Part shown: piece by piece, positions 1-12,098 of the stretch
Layout: the number at the start of each line of letters is the position of its first letter
How positions within the stretch are numbered: position 1 is the first letter of the stretch
Program-made: the position numbers and the translations under genes
Source: Aradus depressus
Taxonomy: Eukaryota; Arthropoda; Insecta; Hemiptera; Aradidae
Reading direction: 5' to 3'
Length of the DNA stretch: 64,000 bases
NCBI GenBank assembly: GCA_963662175.1
Contig: OY759218.1
Location: forward strand, 53,017,427 to 53,081,426
Notes under the pieces: generated by a model
The model's database searches: none
Seen by the model: only the letters and a program-made list of their open reading frames with translations
Told to the model about the DNA's origin: nothing

Positions 1-36
1 TAAGTGCATATTAATATTTTGTAATCATTTCCTCAG

Positions 37-1953
37 GATGACTATTTGGATGTGGTCGGCACAGCGTTAATAAATGTGTTGAATTTCCATCCGAAAATGG
101 TCGAACAGCTTCCTTCACTTGGTCACATTCCTCGAATGTTCACTTTGTGGCAAGTTCCTAATCTAACTGCTTCCGAACTTATATTTAAGATACTAAATCA
201 TTTGTTTATGTCAGAGGTAAATATTTTATTACAAAATAATAAAAACGTTAAATTTTGTTGGGGAATTAACGCCAATTTATAAATTATGATTAATTTTCAG
301 GTTTGTGTGGACAGTTTGGTACGAGTTGTCGACTGTTTATTGCCTATAAAAAATGCTCTAATAGCACACCCAGAACTGATGAACAGTGGCTGTGATACCC
401 TATGTAAACTTTTTAGTTTTAAAAATGACATTCTCATTAAACAGGTAAATTCAAAATCAAAACTGAAATAAACTCTCTGTACAGGGTGTAAGAAAAGTTT
501 GTTCATATTTTTAGGGATTCGAATTTTGAACAAAATGTGCATATACACATATTGATTGAAATAATTAATGTCGAAATCTGAAAAAATCTTCAAAAACTCT
601 ACTTTCAGTAAAAAAGTAATTTTTTAAAAATGTTTGTCTAGATGAGCGCCTATGAACGACGGAAATAAACAAAAGGATACAACTTTTTGCTAAAACTTTT
701 CCTGGAACATTTTTTTCAAACATGTTTTTAGGAACTTTTTTATTCACGATTCGATTTTCTATAAGATCCCCCAGGATTCTTACTGTAATTTGTTACATCT
801 TGCATGCTGTCTGTACATACATTTTAGGATTCTATTCTAATTGGGCATTAATTGAAACGATGTCTCTTCTTTTTTTTTTCTTCTTTAGGCTGTAGAAGTA
901 AGTCTTGTTACATTTCTGTTGAATCAATTGGAAGGAAATTTAGTTGGAATCGACAATTCTTCAAGGACCAAAGCAATAATTGTAAAGACTTTGAAAAAAA
1001 TGAACGAAAGCATTAATTATAATTATATTTTAAGTTCAATTTTAGAAAAATCTTCAGTTTGGTCATTATATAGTGAGCAAAATCATGACCTCTTTATCAC
1101 AGAATCTGCCAATGTATCCTACATTACAGGTTGGTGACCAATTTTATGTTAATTTTGTAAACGACCAAGGGGTCATTTCAAGTATCCCATGGCGATATCT
1201 CAAGAACTGTTGAAGCTGTCTTTACGCGCCATCCAGCAAATCTTGCAGATAATATGGACGTAGATTTTGTTGACGTAAATACGTGTCGACAGAAAAAAAA
1301 AAAAATGTTGCGTCATCAATTTACGATTGTGTGGAATTACGCACTGTATCAGAAGGAATAGCCGGGGGTGGCGGAGAGGAGTGGGGAGAAACTCACTCTT
1401 GTCCCGTCCGTTAAACGAAATTTTTTTTTTTAGAAACAGTTGTGACATTAGTTTTTCATTGCGTCCTTTTCATGTCCTTTTTGAGTTATTTCAGTTAGCA
1501 GTATTTTAGATGCTTTAATTTTTATTAATGTTTTGAATTTTTTTATAATTTTGTACAGTTCATTTCTATTGGTATAAAGCTCTTGAAGAACATGACATGT
1601 AATTATTCAAAAAATAATTTGACCTAATGAAAAACTAATTCCCCCCCCCCCCCCCCCTCCCCTGTTTTCAGAAATAAATATTTAAAAATGTGGTGCTCTT
1701 TATGATTGGTCATAACCATGACTTATCATGTTTTTTTGCAGTGGTAAACGCATAGTTGCGCCAAAAAAAGTTTAAACCATTTTTGAGATATCGCCCTAGT
1801 GCTCTTGAAGAAAACAACAATTTTTTATTATTTTGAAATTACAAAGTTAAATTTTTTGTTCTAGATGGTCCGGCTGGCTGCTCAGGTTATTTAACTCATA
1901 CCACCTCACAAAACATGCCCAGTTCCCCACCTCCAGTTAGTAAAGAAGAATAA
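37..1953 (+). CDS. Rme-8: Rme-8 / DNAJC13 homologue, C-terminal exons (5' part outside window)
   Basis: These are the last four coding exons of a receptor-mediated-endocytosis-8 (DNAJC13) protein, a J-domain Hsc70 co-chaperone that acts on endosomes in clathrin and retromer sorting. Exons are 37-216, 301-444, 889-1129 and 1865-1953. All have AG acceptors and GT donors, the phases agree (0, 0, 1), and the joined length is 654 nt (217 residues plus TAA at 1951). Family-like motifs are LPSLGHIPRMFTLW in the first exon, HPELMNSGC in the second and HDLFI late in the third. The last exon has the GYLT stretch and a proline-rich tail (SPPPV) ending KEE-stop, as in known RME-8 tails. The J domain lies upstream of the window. 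The last intron carries a MITE. Seen: frame, splice sites and motifs. From memory: the family match. Confidence 0.88.
1185..1797. mobile_element. MITE-like element with inverted ends in the last Rme-8 intron
   Basis: The left end GGCGATATCTCAAGAA (about 1190) is matched in inverted orientation by TTTGAGATATCGCC (about 1782-1795), about 600 bp apart. A third copy of the same end, GGGCGATATCTCAAGAATGG, lies at 59210 in an intron of another gene, so this is a dispersed family. Inside is a C homopolymer (about 1641-1656). No clear target duplication was found and there is no transposase, so the superfamily is unknown. Confidence 0.45.
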
Positions 1954-3862
1954 AATTTGCTGCATATTTTTAGTTTTTAATTTTTTTTCTCACATTATTT
2001 TGACCTCCTAACCCTAACCCCTGAGTTTTTTTGAAAACAAAATCGGTTAGACGTGTCTTTTTTATTTATATTGTTCACTTTAAAATTGTCTTTTAAATGA
2101 GCCCCGATTAAAAGTTGTCTGTTGAAAACTGTATACACTTGTGTCAAAAACGTTGTGCCATTATAATAACAAGAAATTAGAAATGTCAGTTTTTGGAGCT
2201 GTTAATTGTTGGTGAAAACCTTTCTCAGTGCATGCATGTCCAATTTCGATCAGACCTGTTGAAAGCGGATCATATTTATTTAAAAGGTAATTTCAAAATA
2301 AGCAATTTGAAAAAAAGAACCATCTCAATATAAGCAAGAACAATTGTTTACCTGACTCCCGCCCTTTATTTTTATTTCTTTTTTTTATTAATAATATTCA
2401 TGAAACACCCAATAACATATGTGTGTATTCAATGAATGAATACTTAATTTATTATTATTGGCCAGAATTTTATTATTATATTCAAGTAAGTGTATAATAT
2501 AAATCATTAGACTGTTCTGTGTTAAGTACCTATATCATTTATTTTCTAATATATATTGTTATAATTTGTCACATAAAATATTATAGACAAAAATCACTAA
2601 AATGGTGTTTAAAATTGTGATAATATTATTAAGAACATAAATAAAATATTATGTAGATTTTTGCGTAGTTTGAACTCTGTTATAATATATTTATATAAAT
2701 TTGAAAATGTACCATAATATCATAAGAGTCATTTTTATTTCATTTGCCTGTTTTGTGTCTTTCATGTTTGTCGTCAGTTTTTTCTAACATTTTGTGTGCT
2801 CATTGTGAAACATGGTTTTCTTTCTTTTTGTACCTTACTTGACCAGTAATGTTGAATCATGCTTTAAATGAATTAACGAAAAATTATATTCGACAAATTT
2901 GTCCTACTCAATGTACACAGCACCGATCCGTATGTTGCAGAACTGGGGAACCGCGAAAGGAACAGCTTCTCAGTAAATACTTGTCATGAGGAAGAGACAG
3001 ATTATATAGATAGAAAAAATATAATGAAATAGGGTTAACAGATTATTCGGTTAATTGATTTTTGGATAATCAGTTCCCTAATATATCTTTGTTCCAAATT
3101 CAATTTCGGGTGCTATAAGGATGCAGTGACTATTTTTGAGAAAAGTATGTTCTCTTGCTCAGAAGTGTTATGGGCAGTGATTTTAATTACTCATTTTCTG
3201 GGTGGATTATTTTTAGTCGTATATTCGTCAAAATATTTAAATTGCGAATTTTAAATGCGATTTCTCGATACATGTTTTATGAAAAAAATTAACTTCTTTT
3301 ACTTTAACCCTATTTGCTAAGAAAACAAAACTTCAAGCTACGATTCGGTAACACCGTTGAGTTTATGCTCCAAATTCTGACTGAAATATATCTAAAAATT
3401 GTAACTCAGGAAGGTAGCCAATGTATTCCATGTACCCAGGCTTTAGTAAGATCAACTGCCATGTATGGTGTAGTTATTAATTTTTAAATAGCAATATTCG
3501 TGAGCTCCAATGTCCACTTTTTCAAAAATTGTTAAAAAAAAATTAAATAAATTTGAAAAATCCCACATTTCGACACTAGAATGTTAGAGTGCAATGTCCA
3601 AACTATGAGTAACCTGTTTCACAATTTCAGGAATATTTTTTTCTTTTTCAGAAGCAGGGTTCGGCAAAAAAGTTATAATTTTTTATCTGCGAATTGACTG
3701 AAATTTTATAATTAAAGGGAAGGAAAGAAACTATATGTGAAGTGGTTAGGAGTTGATACATTAATGACAAATTTTACATAAAACCTGTTTCTATTATGTG
3801 TTAAATGTTGTTACAGATTCGGAAAAATATCTAATATAATACAGTTTTCTCCATTTTTGAGA
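1954..3862. other. Gene-free AT-rich stretch after Rme-8
   Basis: I see no coding signal, RNA gene or clear repeat here. An AATAAA at 1949-1954 overlaps the Rme-8 stop codon and another lies at 2640-2645. Either could serve the 3' end of Rme-8, but nothing in the sequence decides it. Confidence 0.5.
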
Positions 3863-4265
3863 AATTGACTGACAATTTTTCCGTTAATTGGACTTTTTTC
3901 TTCATTTTTTGCGTAATTGATAATGTAGCTTCGAGAAATGAACAATTTTCCCGCTAATTGGAAATCTACTTTTTTCCATTGTTCATTATTTGTGTAATTG
4001 ATAATGTAGCTTCGAGAAATGAACAATTTTCCCGCTAATTGGAAATCTACTTTTTTCCATTGTTCATTATTTGTGTAATTGATGATGTAGCTTCGAGAAA
4101 TAGACAAGTTTTTCTTTAATTAATTTTTTTCCGCATTTTTCGTTTTTTGGGTAAATTGGTAATGTAGCTTTAAGAAATTGACAATGTTTCCACTAATTGT
4201 AAATTCATATTTTTTCAGTATTCATTCTCGGGTAATTGATAATGTCGCTTTGATAAATTATTCAA
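3863..4265. repeat. About 81-bp tandem repeat, roughly five diverging copies
   Basis: The unit contains GTAATTGATAATGTAGCTTC followed by GAGAAATGAACAATTTTCCC and a TTTTTTCCATTGTTCATT segment. The two central copies (about 3936-4016 and 4017-4097) are nearly identical, and the outer ones drift. Because 81 is divisible by three, the array stays open on the minus strand (3811-4107) as a repeated peptide. I read that as a by-product of the period, not a gene. Confidence 0.75.
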
Positions 4266-4499
4266 TTTTCTTTTAATTGAAATGATCTGTAATCAAATTA
4301 AATATTTTTTGGATCCTGCTCAGAAGAATGAAACAGGCAAATGAAATGAAAATAGCCCATATGATCCCCCCCTTTATTAATTTATCCTGTGCACGGTAAT
4401 GACTATATCAAATGTATATAGTATTTTTTGATTGGAATAAAGAAAGGGACTGAGCGTCATCTTAGGAAAAAATATATATATACCTGGGTTAACAAGAAA

Positions 4500-4770
4500 A
4501 CGATGTTTTACTGCCCCAGATATACGAAATATAGGGGGAGTTATGTAATTGATCAGAAATTTGATGCGGAGTTTTCAACGGAATTTCATCTTTTCCGACC
4601 TCCTGAAACCAAAAAATAAATAATAATGTCTGTCTGTAATGTGTCTTTCAACATTATAACTCCCGATAGAATGAATGTATAACATGAAATTCCATTTGTA
4701 AATTCAAAAGCCTGTAAGGGCGACACCTATTAATTTTCAGCCACATTGGCCAAAGGGAAGGGGAGAGTAT
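4500..4770 (-). repeat. Dispersed repeat family A, minus orientation
   Basis: It carries the reverse complement of motifs seen at 29829-30310 and 47291-47835: a GTTATGTAATTGAT block, CGGAATTTCAT, a TTCCGACCTC block, ATAACTCCCGATAGAATGAA, and TTTTCAGCCACATTGGCCAA. No coding sequence is seen. It looks like an old non-autonomous element spread through introns and spacers of this genome. Confidence 0.55.
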
Positions 4771-5816
4771 AATACGTATATGATCAATACAGTGGCACTG
4801 TATAATTTTTCCTGTAAACGGGATTTATTATTGTACATAAGTTTATAATATTTTCTGAAAAATGGGATTTAAATCCTTTGTTATTTATGTCTTGTAAAAT
4901 GGAACTCATCTCCTGTATATTGTGTAAAATGGAACTATGTCCTGTGTATTGGCATTAACTCCTACAATATGTCCAACAAGTGGCCTTTGAAATCTCAAAT
5001 AATTGAATCACTATCTGAATACATACAAAATAAATTAAAATTATTTTAATTATTGCTAAAATTACACTTTAAAAATGTTGGCGCTTGGCAGTTTTCTCGA
5101 TGTCCACTCCTCATATAAACAGATTAAAATAAAATAATTTAGGTATGTAATGAATTACAAATTATACTGAAACAAAAATATATATTTATTTAAATGTACC
5201 AGATATAACTATTCTGTTTATAGATTATAATTTAGTGGTACTTACGTTTATTATTAATAAATAATAGCAACTTTTTGGCATTAAGTTTATTAGAAAGGCA
5301 TATTTTGATGATATTTCATTTTAGAAGCTATATTTTTCATTAGTATAATAGATTTTTTTAAGATTATTAATGGTTCACCGATGTTTGCTGGATTTTTTTG
5401 GTTTATAAAATAGTGTCTTTATTTAACAATTAAAAAAATAAAATATTCTACAAAATTTTCTTCATTATGACACATCGTATTCATAACATATTTTTTTTAG
5501 AATTGGGTGAAGCATGTTTTCTTCAAGAAAACGGAAATCCACATCTTCTTTACGGTTATTTGATGGTGAATGACAATAGCTTTAACCGTTCAAGATATCA
5601 ACCTAGGGCACTTGAAATCTTTCCCCATAACATATTTTTATTCATATGTATAAATTATGCCTTTTATTGTGATGAATTATCATATATATGCCTATTTGTA
5701 TGATGATAGAGTTAATTGTGATACATTTATTTTGTTAATAAATATATATTATTGTACATAAAGTTTATATATGTTAATAATAAGATTTAGAAAAATAAAT
5801 ATCGTATCCCACTATA

Positions 5817-6124
5817 CAGGGTGTCCTTTACAACTTTAAAATTTCAAATAGGACCCTATACCTTCCGATACATCATTTTAAAGGATTTTTTACGCTGAAA
5901 TCAATGGTGCAACCCGATTTTAAATTGGTCAAAAAATTATAAAGTTATGGTTCAAAATTAAAATAAAGAACACACATTTATTTTGTTTCGGTATTAATTC
6001 CAATAAACCGAATTTGCTTCCTAATTTTAGTAAAAACGTTAAATTGCTTTTATTGTTTACATTCACTGTCATTGATGTAGTTTCACGCATACGTTTTTTT
6101 TGCATCTACGTGCGGTTCACCCTG
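5817..6124. mobile_element. TA-flanked MITE with CAGGGTG ends (308 bp)
   Basis: It starts CAGGGTGTCC right after a TA and ends in CACCCTG right before a TA, so it has short inverted termini with a TA target duplication, as in Tc1/mariner-type non-autonomous elements. There is no internal ORF of note. Confidence 0.55.
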
Positions 6125-6205
6125 TATATATATATGTATATACATATATTTTATCACCCTTTATATCAATATTCAGAGTGTCATTACACATTATAAAATA
6201 TAATA

Positions 6206-6345
6206 ATATTAGTAGTATTACCCGCCGTTGTCCGGGGAACTATGACTTTTTCTCCTCATATCTCTCATGCGAATCCTACGCAATTCTTCGACAGTACATT
6301 CATGATGTTGCAAATCTCAATGATTCAAATGGAATAAGGCAAATA
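6206..6345 (-). mobile_element. Helitron-like 3' end, copy 1
   Basis: On the minus strand this reads AATGTACTGTCGAAGAATTG, GGATTCGCATGAGAGATATG and then CGGCGGGTAATACTACTA. The same ordered blocks occur at 13087-13166 and 18090-18178, and more loosely at 22120-22212. A GC-rich GCCGGGT-type end before CTA(G/A)T resembles insect Helitron 3' termini. No Rep/helicase is in the window, so assignment is by end structure only. Confidence 0.45.
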
Positions 6346-6375
6346 GACCTTCACATTCCTATTATGTGCTGAGCA

Positions 6376-6706
6376 ATGCTTGGCAACCCAGCTAGTACTT
6401 GCCGAGCAGCGATGGACACCCCAGTAAGTGCTTAGGACTGCTGGGCACCTCAGCTAGTATATACGTTGCAACGGCGGACGCTTAAGTTAGTAAATACTTA
6501 GCAGCGTTGGAGACCACATCTAGTATTTGCCGTGCGACACTGGTCACCTAGGTGCTATGTGCATAGCAACGGTGATCCCCCAACTATTACATGCTTAACA
6601 TCGCTCGGGACCACAACTAGTATTTCATGTGTGACGGTGTTTAGAAACGCTGGTGACCACAGCTAGTATTTGCCGCGCAGCAGCGCACGGCCAGGCTAGT
6701 GCGTAC
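6376..6706. repeat. About 33-bp degenerate minisatellite, left part
   Basis: About ten units share a core like CAACGCTGGACACCTCAGCT followed by AGTATTTGCCG, with many substitutions. The array resumes at 8231 after the inserted LINE. Each unit contains a CGCTGGG..CAGCTAGT core that resembles a Helitron 3' hairpin and terminus, which suggests that the array grew from an element end. Confidence 0.75.
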
Positions 6707-7916
6707 GTCTACAGCGAACGTCACCAGGGGGTGTCCCCAGGGCTCGGTCCTCGGACCAACACTCTGGAACATCCTCTTTGACGGACTGCTTCGTGACCTC
6801 GAGACTCGTGGACTCAAGGCAATAGCCTATGTCGACGACCTAGTGGTCACGGTGCACGCTGACAGTCGAGCTACTTTGACTGCCCGAGCCCAAGCCGCGA
6901 TTGACGCTGCGGACACATGGTGCCGACTGAACAAGTTAACCCTCTCTCCCAGCAAGACAGCGGCCATGCTGATGAGAGGAAAAACTGACGCCCGCCACCC
7001 CCTGGTTCTTGCAGTGTACGGCCGACGCGTTGAGTTTCCGGCAGTGGTCACGTACCTAGGTGTGGGGATTGGGCCGGGATTCAACGTCACGCCCCACGCA
7101 GTTGCCATCAAGGATAAGACAACAGCTACCTTTAGCGCTCTGAGCTACCTAGCCCGAGCGACATGGGGCCTCGGGTACTCCGCGTGTAGAACTATTTACG
7201 CCGGGGTCTTCGAGGCCGTAGCAAGATACGCCGCTGCCGGATGGTGGCATCACCCCATCAAACGGCAGCGTACGTTGCTATTACAAGCTCAAAGAGCGGC
7301 CCTCCTCAGGGTTACCAAGGCCTACCGTACAGTTTCCACGGCTGCGCTGCAGGTGCTGGCGGGGGCTCCTCCCATAGACCTAGTCTTGGATGGAGCCGTC
7401 GCCTCTTACTTCTGTAGACGCGGCTTACCACTGGAAGCAGACACGGACGTGGCCTTGCGTCAAGCCTTAGAGGAGGGGATGCAAGGACAGGCGAGACCGG
7501 AGCGTCTGAGGGGCATTGTCCAGGCATGGATTGTGGAAAGATGGCAACGGCGTTGGGCGCAATCGACAGATGGCCGAACCACCTTCGCCTATTTCTCGAG
7601 CGTCCGGACGCGTCTTGACTCTCCATGGATACAACCAGACCACTGGATGTCACAGGTGCTATCAGGTCACGGTGACTTCAGCGCCAAGCTCTTCTTCTTT
7701 AAGAGGAAGAACAGCCCTGCCTGCTCGTGTGGCGGCGTCGAGACTGCGGAACACGTAGTCCTCGAATGCCCGCTATACGACGGGCCAAGGGCGGCGCTGA
7801 TTCGCCGGACAGGATCGTACCTGGGACTGAATCTGCCGGGACTGATGACGGAGACTGGCTACCCGGCTTTTGGTCGGTTCGTCTCCTCCTGGCGAAAAAT
7901 CAAGAAAGCCTTCTAA
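6707..7916 (+). pseudogene. R1-clade ORF2 remnant: reverse transcriptase C-terminal half plus zinc knuckle
   Basis: The open frame (6699-7916, its first codons supplied by target DNA) begins at the RT motif RGCPQGSVLGPTLWN and continues through the catalytic YVDD box in IAYVDDLVV. It then passes the LTLSPSKTAAM segment and a C-terminal Cys/His cluster C-x-C-GGVETAEHVVLEC, stopping at 7914-7916. The endonuclease, ORF1 and the N-terminal RT motifs are missing, so it cannot move by itself. The frame is intact over about 400 codons. R1-like clade is inferred from the RT and tail motifs. A degenerate relative lies at 23990-24727. Confidence 0.85.
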
Positions 7917-8198
7917 CCCGGTGCCGGGGGCCCCGCCGACCGCCGACAGGCGCTGCGGTGGCAGCCCCCGGCTCCGGGAGATAGGCAGACCAGAAGCCAC
8001 CGAAGAGTCTCGAGCTCATTCGGCGCAATGAGGCGGCGAGGAACCAAGGACGACTGCCGACCGTAGCCATCGAGCCGGTCCACAGCCGTCCATAGCACCA
8101 AAAGTTAATTGTGAATAAAAACGGAGAAAGGTTACCCATTTCCCCGCCGAACAAATAGGGTGATGTGACCGACCCCCCCTCAGGGGGTCAGGGGCACC

Positions 8199-8230
<32 letters not shown>
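6707..8230 (+). mobile_element. R1-clade non-LTR retrotransposon, 5'-truncated, with poly(A) and 13-bp TSD
   Basis: The element starts abruptly inside the reverse-transcriptase domain, runs through a 3' UTR (7917-8200) and ends in about 30 A (8201-8230). The 13 bases GGCTAGTGCGTAC occur immediately before it (6694-6706) and immediately after the A tail (8231-8243): a target-site duplication, proving insertion by target-primed reverse transcription. GC content is far above its surroundings, which suggests a fairly recent insertion. Confidence 0.9.
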
Positions 8231-8234
<4 letters not shown>

Positions 8235-8362
8235 TAGTGCGTACATAGGAACGCTGGGCACTACAGCTAGTATTTGCCAAACAACAGTGGACACCCGAGT
8301 TAGTTCTAACCGTGTAACCATGGACACCTCAGCTAGTGTATGCTTAGGAATTGCTGCTCCAG
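8231..8362. repeat. About 33-bp minisatellite, right part
   Basis: This continues the array of 6376-6706 after the LINE: units of the type GGAACGCTGGGCACTACAGC then TAGTATTTGCC, four copies before decay near 8362. The first 13 bases are the second copy of the LINE target duplication. Confidence 0.72.
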
Positions 8363-9104
8363 TTAAAATTTGGGACGCCATATAGCCATAAAAATTCAAA
8401 ACAGGATTCTGAAAAATCCCTAATACAGTATTGTTGTTAGTTGGGATTCAATCAGATATGATAAGAGCCTATCATAAGTAGAGATCAACATTTTTTAAAA
8501 TTAAATCTTACAAAAAAAGCAAGTATAATGTATAGGTCGATCTTTTGGCCCCAAATCTTACTTGATTTCTGAAAAATCTTTAATACAGTATTGTTGAATT
8601 TCATGACGTCAGATATCTTGTTGTTCAACTATATAATATATACCATATTATGGCTCAGTTTCTATATATCGAGAAAGTATACAAAAATATCTGACTAAAA
8701 CTGATTTTCCATAAGTTGCTAAGAAAAATTAAAATTTATAGGACAAATGGAGGCCTAACATTTCAACGGAACTATTTATGATGTATTATGTTTATATGTA
8801 TTTATATTCATCTCAGTCATTGGATCCATTTATTAATTTTATACTAATTACAAACGGGCGAGGAAGAATACGAAGGCGAGCAAAAATGAATAATACAAGC
8901 CACAGAGAATCTGAAAGCTGCAGACTCCACTTGGTTATTCCTATTTTTGTATTTTTTATGATTAACAAGTGTGAATTCTGTTTTTGCAAATATATTTATT
9001 TTCTGACTCATCGAGCTAAGCCCGCCCCACTCTTAGCTCAAACGTCAGGATTAGGGGAAAAATAATTTCAAAAATTAATTCCGTAATTTGAAAAATTTGT
9101 TTTT
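8363..9104. other. Spacer without recognisable gene
   Basis: It is AT-rich. A phrase near TCTGAAAAATC..TAATACAGTATTGTTG occurs twice (about 8410 and 8570), so it probably holds an old repeat. No coding signal is supported. Confidence 0.4.
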
Positions 9105-9156
9105 TCTTACACGGATTTTCTGTTGTTTTTCTTACACGGATTTTCTGTTGTTCTCA
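9105..9156 (-). repeat. Two copies of the 26-bp minisatellite in inverted orientation
   Basis: The phrase TTCTTACACGGATTTTCTGT occurs twice in tandem. It is the reverse complement of the unit in the six-copy array at 13172-13310. Confidence 0.7.
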
Positions 9157-9230
9157 CAAATGTAGTGGATGTTTGTGAAGAAAGGAGGTAAGTTATATTT
9201 CCTGATACACCCTGTGTTTTCCTCCTTCTA

Positions 9231-9598
9231 GTCCAGTCAGAATAAACTTTCAACCGCCTGCAAGTGCATATTAGTATTTTCAATGTTTGAAATCGCGATA
9301 TCTCATGAATGATGATGGTTCGTAGGAAAAAAAGTATTAAAACAGTTTTTGTAGATAATTGCATGATCTACAAACTTTGTATGGCCTATTTTTGCGATAA
9401 CACTTACCGTTTTAAGAGAAATATGCGAAAAACCGATATTTGTGACCTTTGACCTTGAATATTTTTTTTAGCCGATATAGGATCGGTGGGGACTTTTGAC
9501 ATTTCATTTGTAATGGTGTATTCAAGGTCTGAACCAATTTTCAGCTTTATGCGAATTATAGCGAAGTTTCAACTTTTTTTTGTCTATTTTGACTGGAC
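9231..9598. mobile_element. TA-flanked MITE with GTCCAGTCA ends (368 bp)
   Basis: The left end GTCCAGTCAGAATAAACTTT follows TA (9229-9230). The right end reads in reverse complement as GTCCAGTCAAAATAGAC and is followed by TA (9599-9600). Inverted termini plus a TA duplication suggest a Tc1/mariner-type non-autonomous element. No transposase. Confidence 0.6.
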
Positions 9599-10330
9599 TA
9601 TCTTATCAATTCTAGTCATGATAACGATACCATGAAGAAAGACGTTTTTCGAATAACTAAACATTGCTCCTCTGTTTTTGAAGAAAAAAAAGTATAACTC
9701 ATAAAGGAATTAATTTTTTTACCGCCCTTCCCCACTTCTTGTTGACAATAGAAACATGATCAAAATTCAAACCAACTAAAAATGTACCTTACGTTGAAGG
9801 AAACCTTTTATTCGGAAACGGAATTTTTTTTTCTCAATGTTCTAAAATAATAAAATAACCAAAATAAAAAATTCGTGTTTCATATTCAATAACATTATTT
9901 GATACATGTTTAATTTTTATATTTTTGTCAGATTTCCGAAGACTTACCTACATACATAGAAGTATATAAGGTCTGTCCAATCTACGTTTTCATTATTATT
10001 TTTTATTATTTCTATACTAATTCATTTTATTTCTCTTGTTTTTTTCTTATGTTTTATCTTATCATTTTATTCTTACTTATTTTTTTATTAAAATATATAT
10101 ATATATATATTTGTTTATAACTGTTATTGTTACTTTGTTTTCTTTCTCTTTTCTATATTTCGCAGATTGTGACCTGAGGAAGGCTGTAAGAAAGTCCCAA
10201 AATGTCATTTATTCTTTTCATTTTATTTTTTAATAGTATTGTTTGTTCTAATCCATGTGTGTCAGACCCTAAGAGTTAATATCTGTTTAAGTATCTAAAT
10301 TATAAGCTATCTTATTGCATATATTCGTGT

Positions 10331-10513
10331 GGGATAGAGCGTAGGGCTTTGATCGCATGGTCTCACCATGGTTTGCGGGTTCGAACCCCGTCCGGGAGTG
10401 AATTTTATTTCGTAGATAGAACTCCCTCCCGGGGCCATGGATGTCGAAAATAACTAGATAACACATTGGACATGGCTAATATGCACCGTACATAACGCAA
10501 AAAAAAAAAAAAA
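10331..10513 (+). mobile_element. tRNA-derived SINE, family 1
   Basis: It has a pol III promoter layout: an A-box-like TAGAGCGTAGG near 10334 and a perfect B box GGTTCGAACCC at 10378-10388, then a unique body with TAGAACTCCCTCCCGGGG and a terminal A run (10499-10513). Related copies are at 28953-29130 (+) and about 61490-61668 (-). The head does not fold into a full tRNA, so it is not called a tRNA gene. Confidence 0.8.
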
Positions 10514-11989
10514 ATGTATATATTGTTATGACGTATTGTTTAGTCAACAACGTTCATAATGTGAACACACGGCTAATCCCTTTCTGATTCTGATAATCAG
10601 TCGCAGTCAGTCCCATGCTATAGTTGCCCGTGTTTTTGTTTGTATTTCAATTTCACTATTTTCACCACACTGTTGTTGTCAACATAAAGATATTTATCAT
10701 TTTATTTTTATTTTCATCGTGAGCTCACGTTAATATTTTCAATTTTAATTACATATGGGGTATTCAAACATTGTTTCTTACGGAACTACTTTCGTTGTAC
10801 GTAGTCCATAGTCGATTATATTTTTTATTATATTACTTTCAGTGATTATTTTTTAACAATATAAATTTATATATAGATACCTTTCTTTTTGTTTTAAGAA
10901 TTGATATTCTGTTTGTTTTTACTATAGACCCGATATGTCCGGTAATATATATATAATAACTATTTACACAATCTTTTTGACATATTTTGATGAGAATTTC
11001 TTTTTAAACTCAAGTTAATTTAAATTTTATTTTGACTAACAAGATATATTCTTTTTTGCGTCATTGAATATACATATAGGTATATATTTTTTTTTCTTAA
11101 AATATATTATTTTTTTTACATTCTTCTCAGTACTATTATTATTTTGGTCCCCTATATTTTTGTTCTCCGTTTCCCTATCATGTGCTTGTCCAATAATTAG
11201 GAAGCTCCAGCAAAATTAAATTTATTTGAGGATTTCCCTATTCAAAAGGAATAGGGAGCCTTGAATTGACCAAGTATCTTATTACCATGTTATGGTTTAA
11301 CGGGAATAAATATTATTATTGTTATTGTTATTTCCACCCTGTCCCACGAATCACCCCCAAAATTTGGAATTTGGAGAATAAAATTTGGGTACACTTAAAT
11401 TGTATTCACAAATAATATATAGACCCGATATTATATTATAGACTATAAAATTTTTTGATTCTGCACCTGTTACTGGAATGAAATGTTTTTATAGAAGAAG
11501 ACCTGAGTCAATTAGGGTCTACATCAACAGGCATTTAGTTGGAACAAGTGTAAGACTGGAAATTTTGTAACGTCTACTCTACCAAGGTACGTTTAACCCA
11601 CTACCTGGATAGATTGAGATGCAGGATGCAGTCCTCTGGAGTGCATATGGCTCTGTCTACTTAGCGACAATGACCACAACACCTGACAGCTAAGACCTCC
11701 ATGTGATTCTGCACCTTCCTTGTACGTCCTCAAGTCCCGGACCGGTTTGAGAATGTCGTCTACCCTCTATGGAAGTCACCCATCCAGAACACTTTCCGGA
11801 GGATGATCCGCCCTCCAACACCATACTAAGAGAGGGATTGCCTCAATTTCCCGGACCGTCTTCTGGCATCCCGGGTCTTGAAGCACCAAATTTTGATGAT
11901 CAATGGAAGTCGAGTGTCTTGTCGTATTCGAGTCTAAGATGTTAATCTTACAAATTTTATGTGAATGTTTTCAATGAAACCGAAACATA

Positions 11990-12098
11990 TTCCGCACCAG
12001 TAACTGGATGGCAGCCGCACAAGATCGAGACAATTGGCGGCTGTTGGTGGAGGCGACCAGGACCCGTCACCGGGTTGTAGCGCCACGATAGATAGATA
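11990..12098 (+). pseudogene. 3' end of an RTE-like non-LTR element
   Basis: A short frame reads AAAQDRDNWRLLVEATRTRH and ends in TAG, followed at once by GATAGATAGATAG. The W..A..DR..W signature before the stop and a short microsatellite tail are typical of RTE-type LINE 3' ends. The upstream 11460-11990 sequence is richer in GC and may be more of the same, but its frames are broken. A related end is at 18380-18521. Confidence 0.5.

Noticed and set aside
3811..4107. 98-codon minus-strand frame
   Set aside because: It is the 81-bp tandem array read through; the period is a multiple of three.
10331..10400. Possible tRNA gene with perfect B box
   Set aside because: The sequence does not form acceptor, D and anticodon arms, continues into a repeated body and ends in poly(A); copies elsewhere show it is a SINE.
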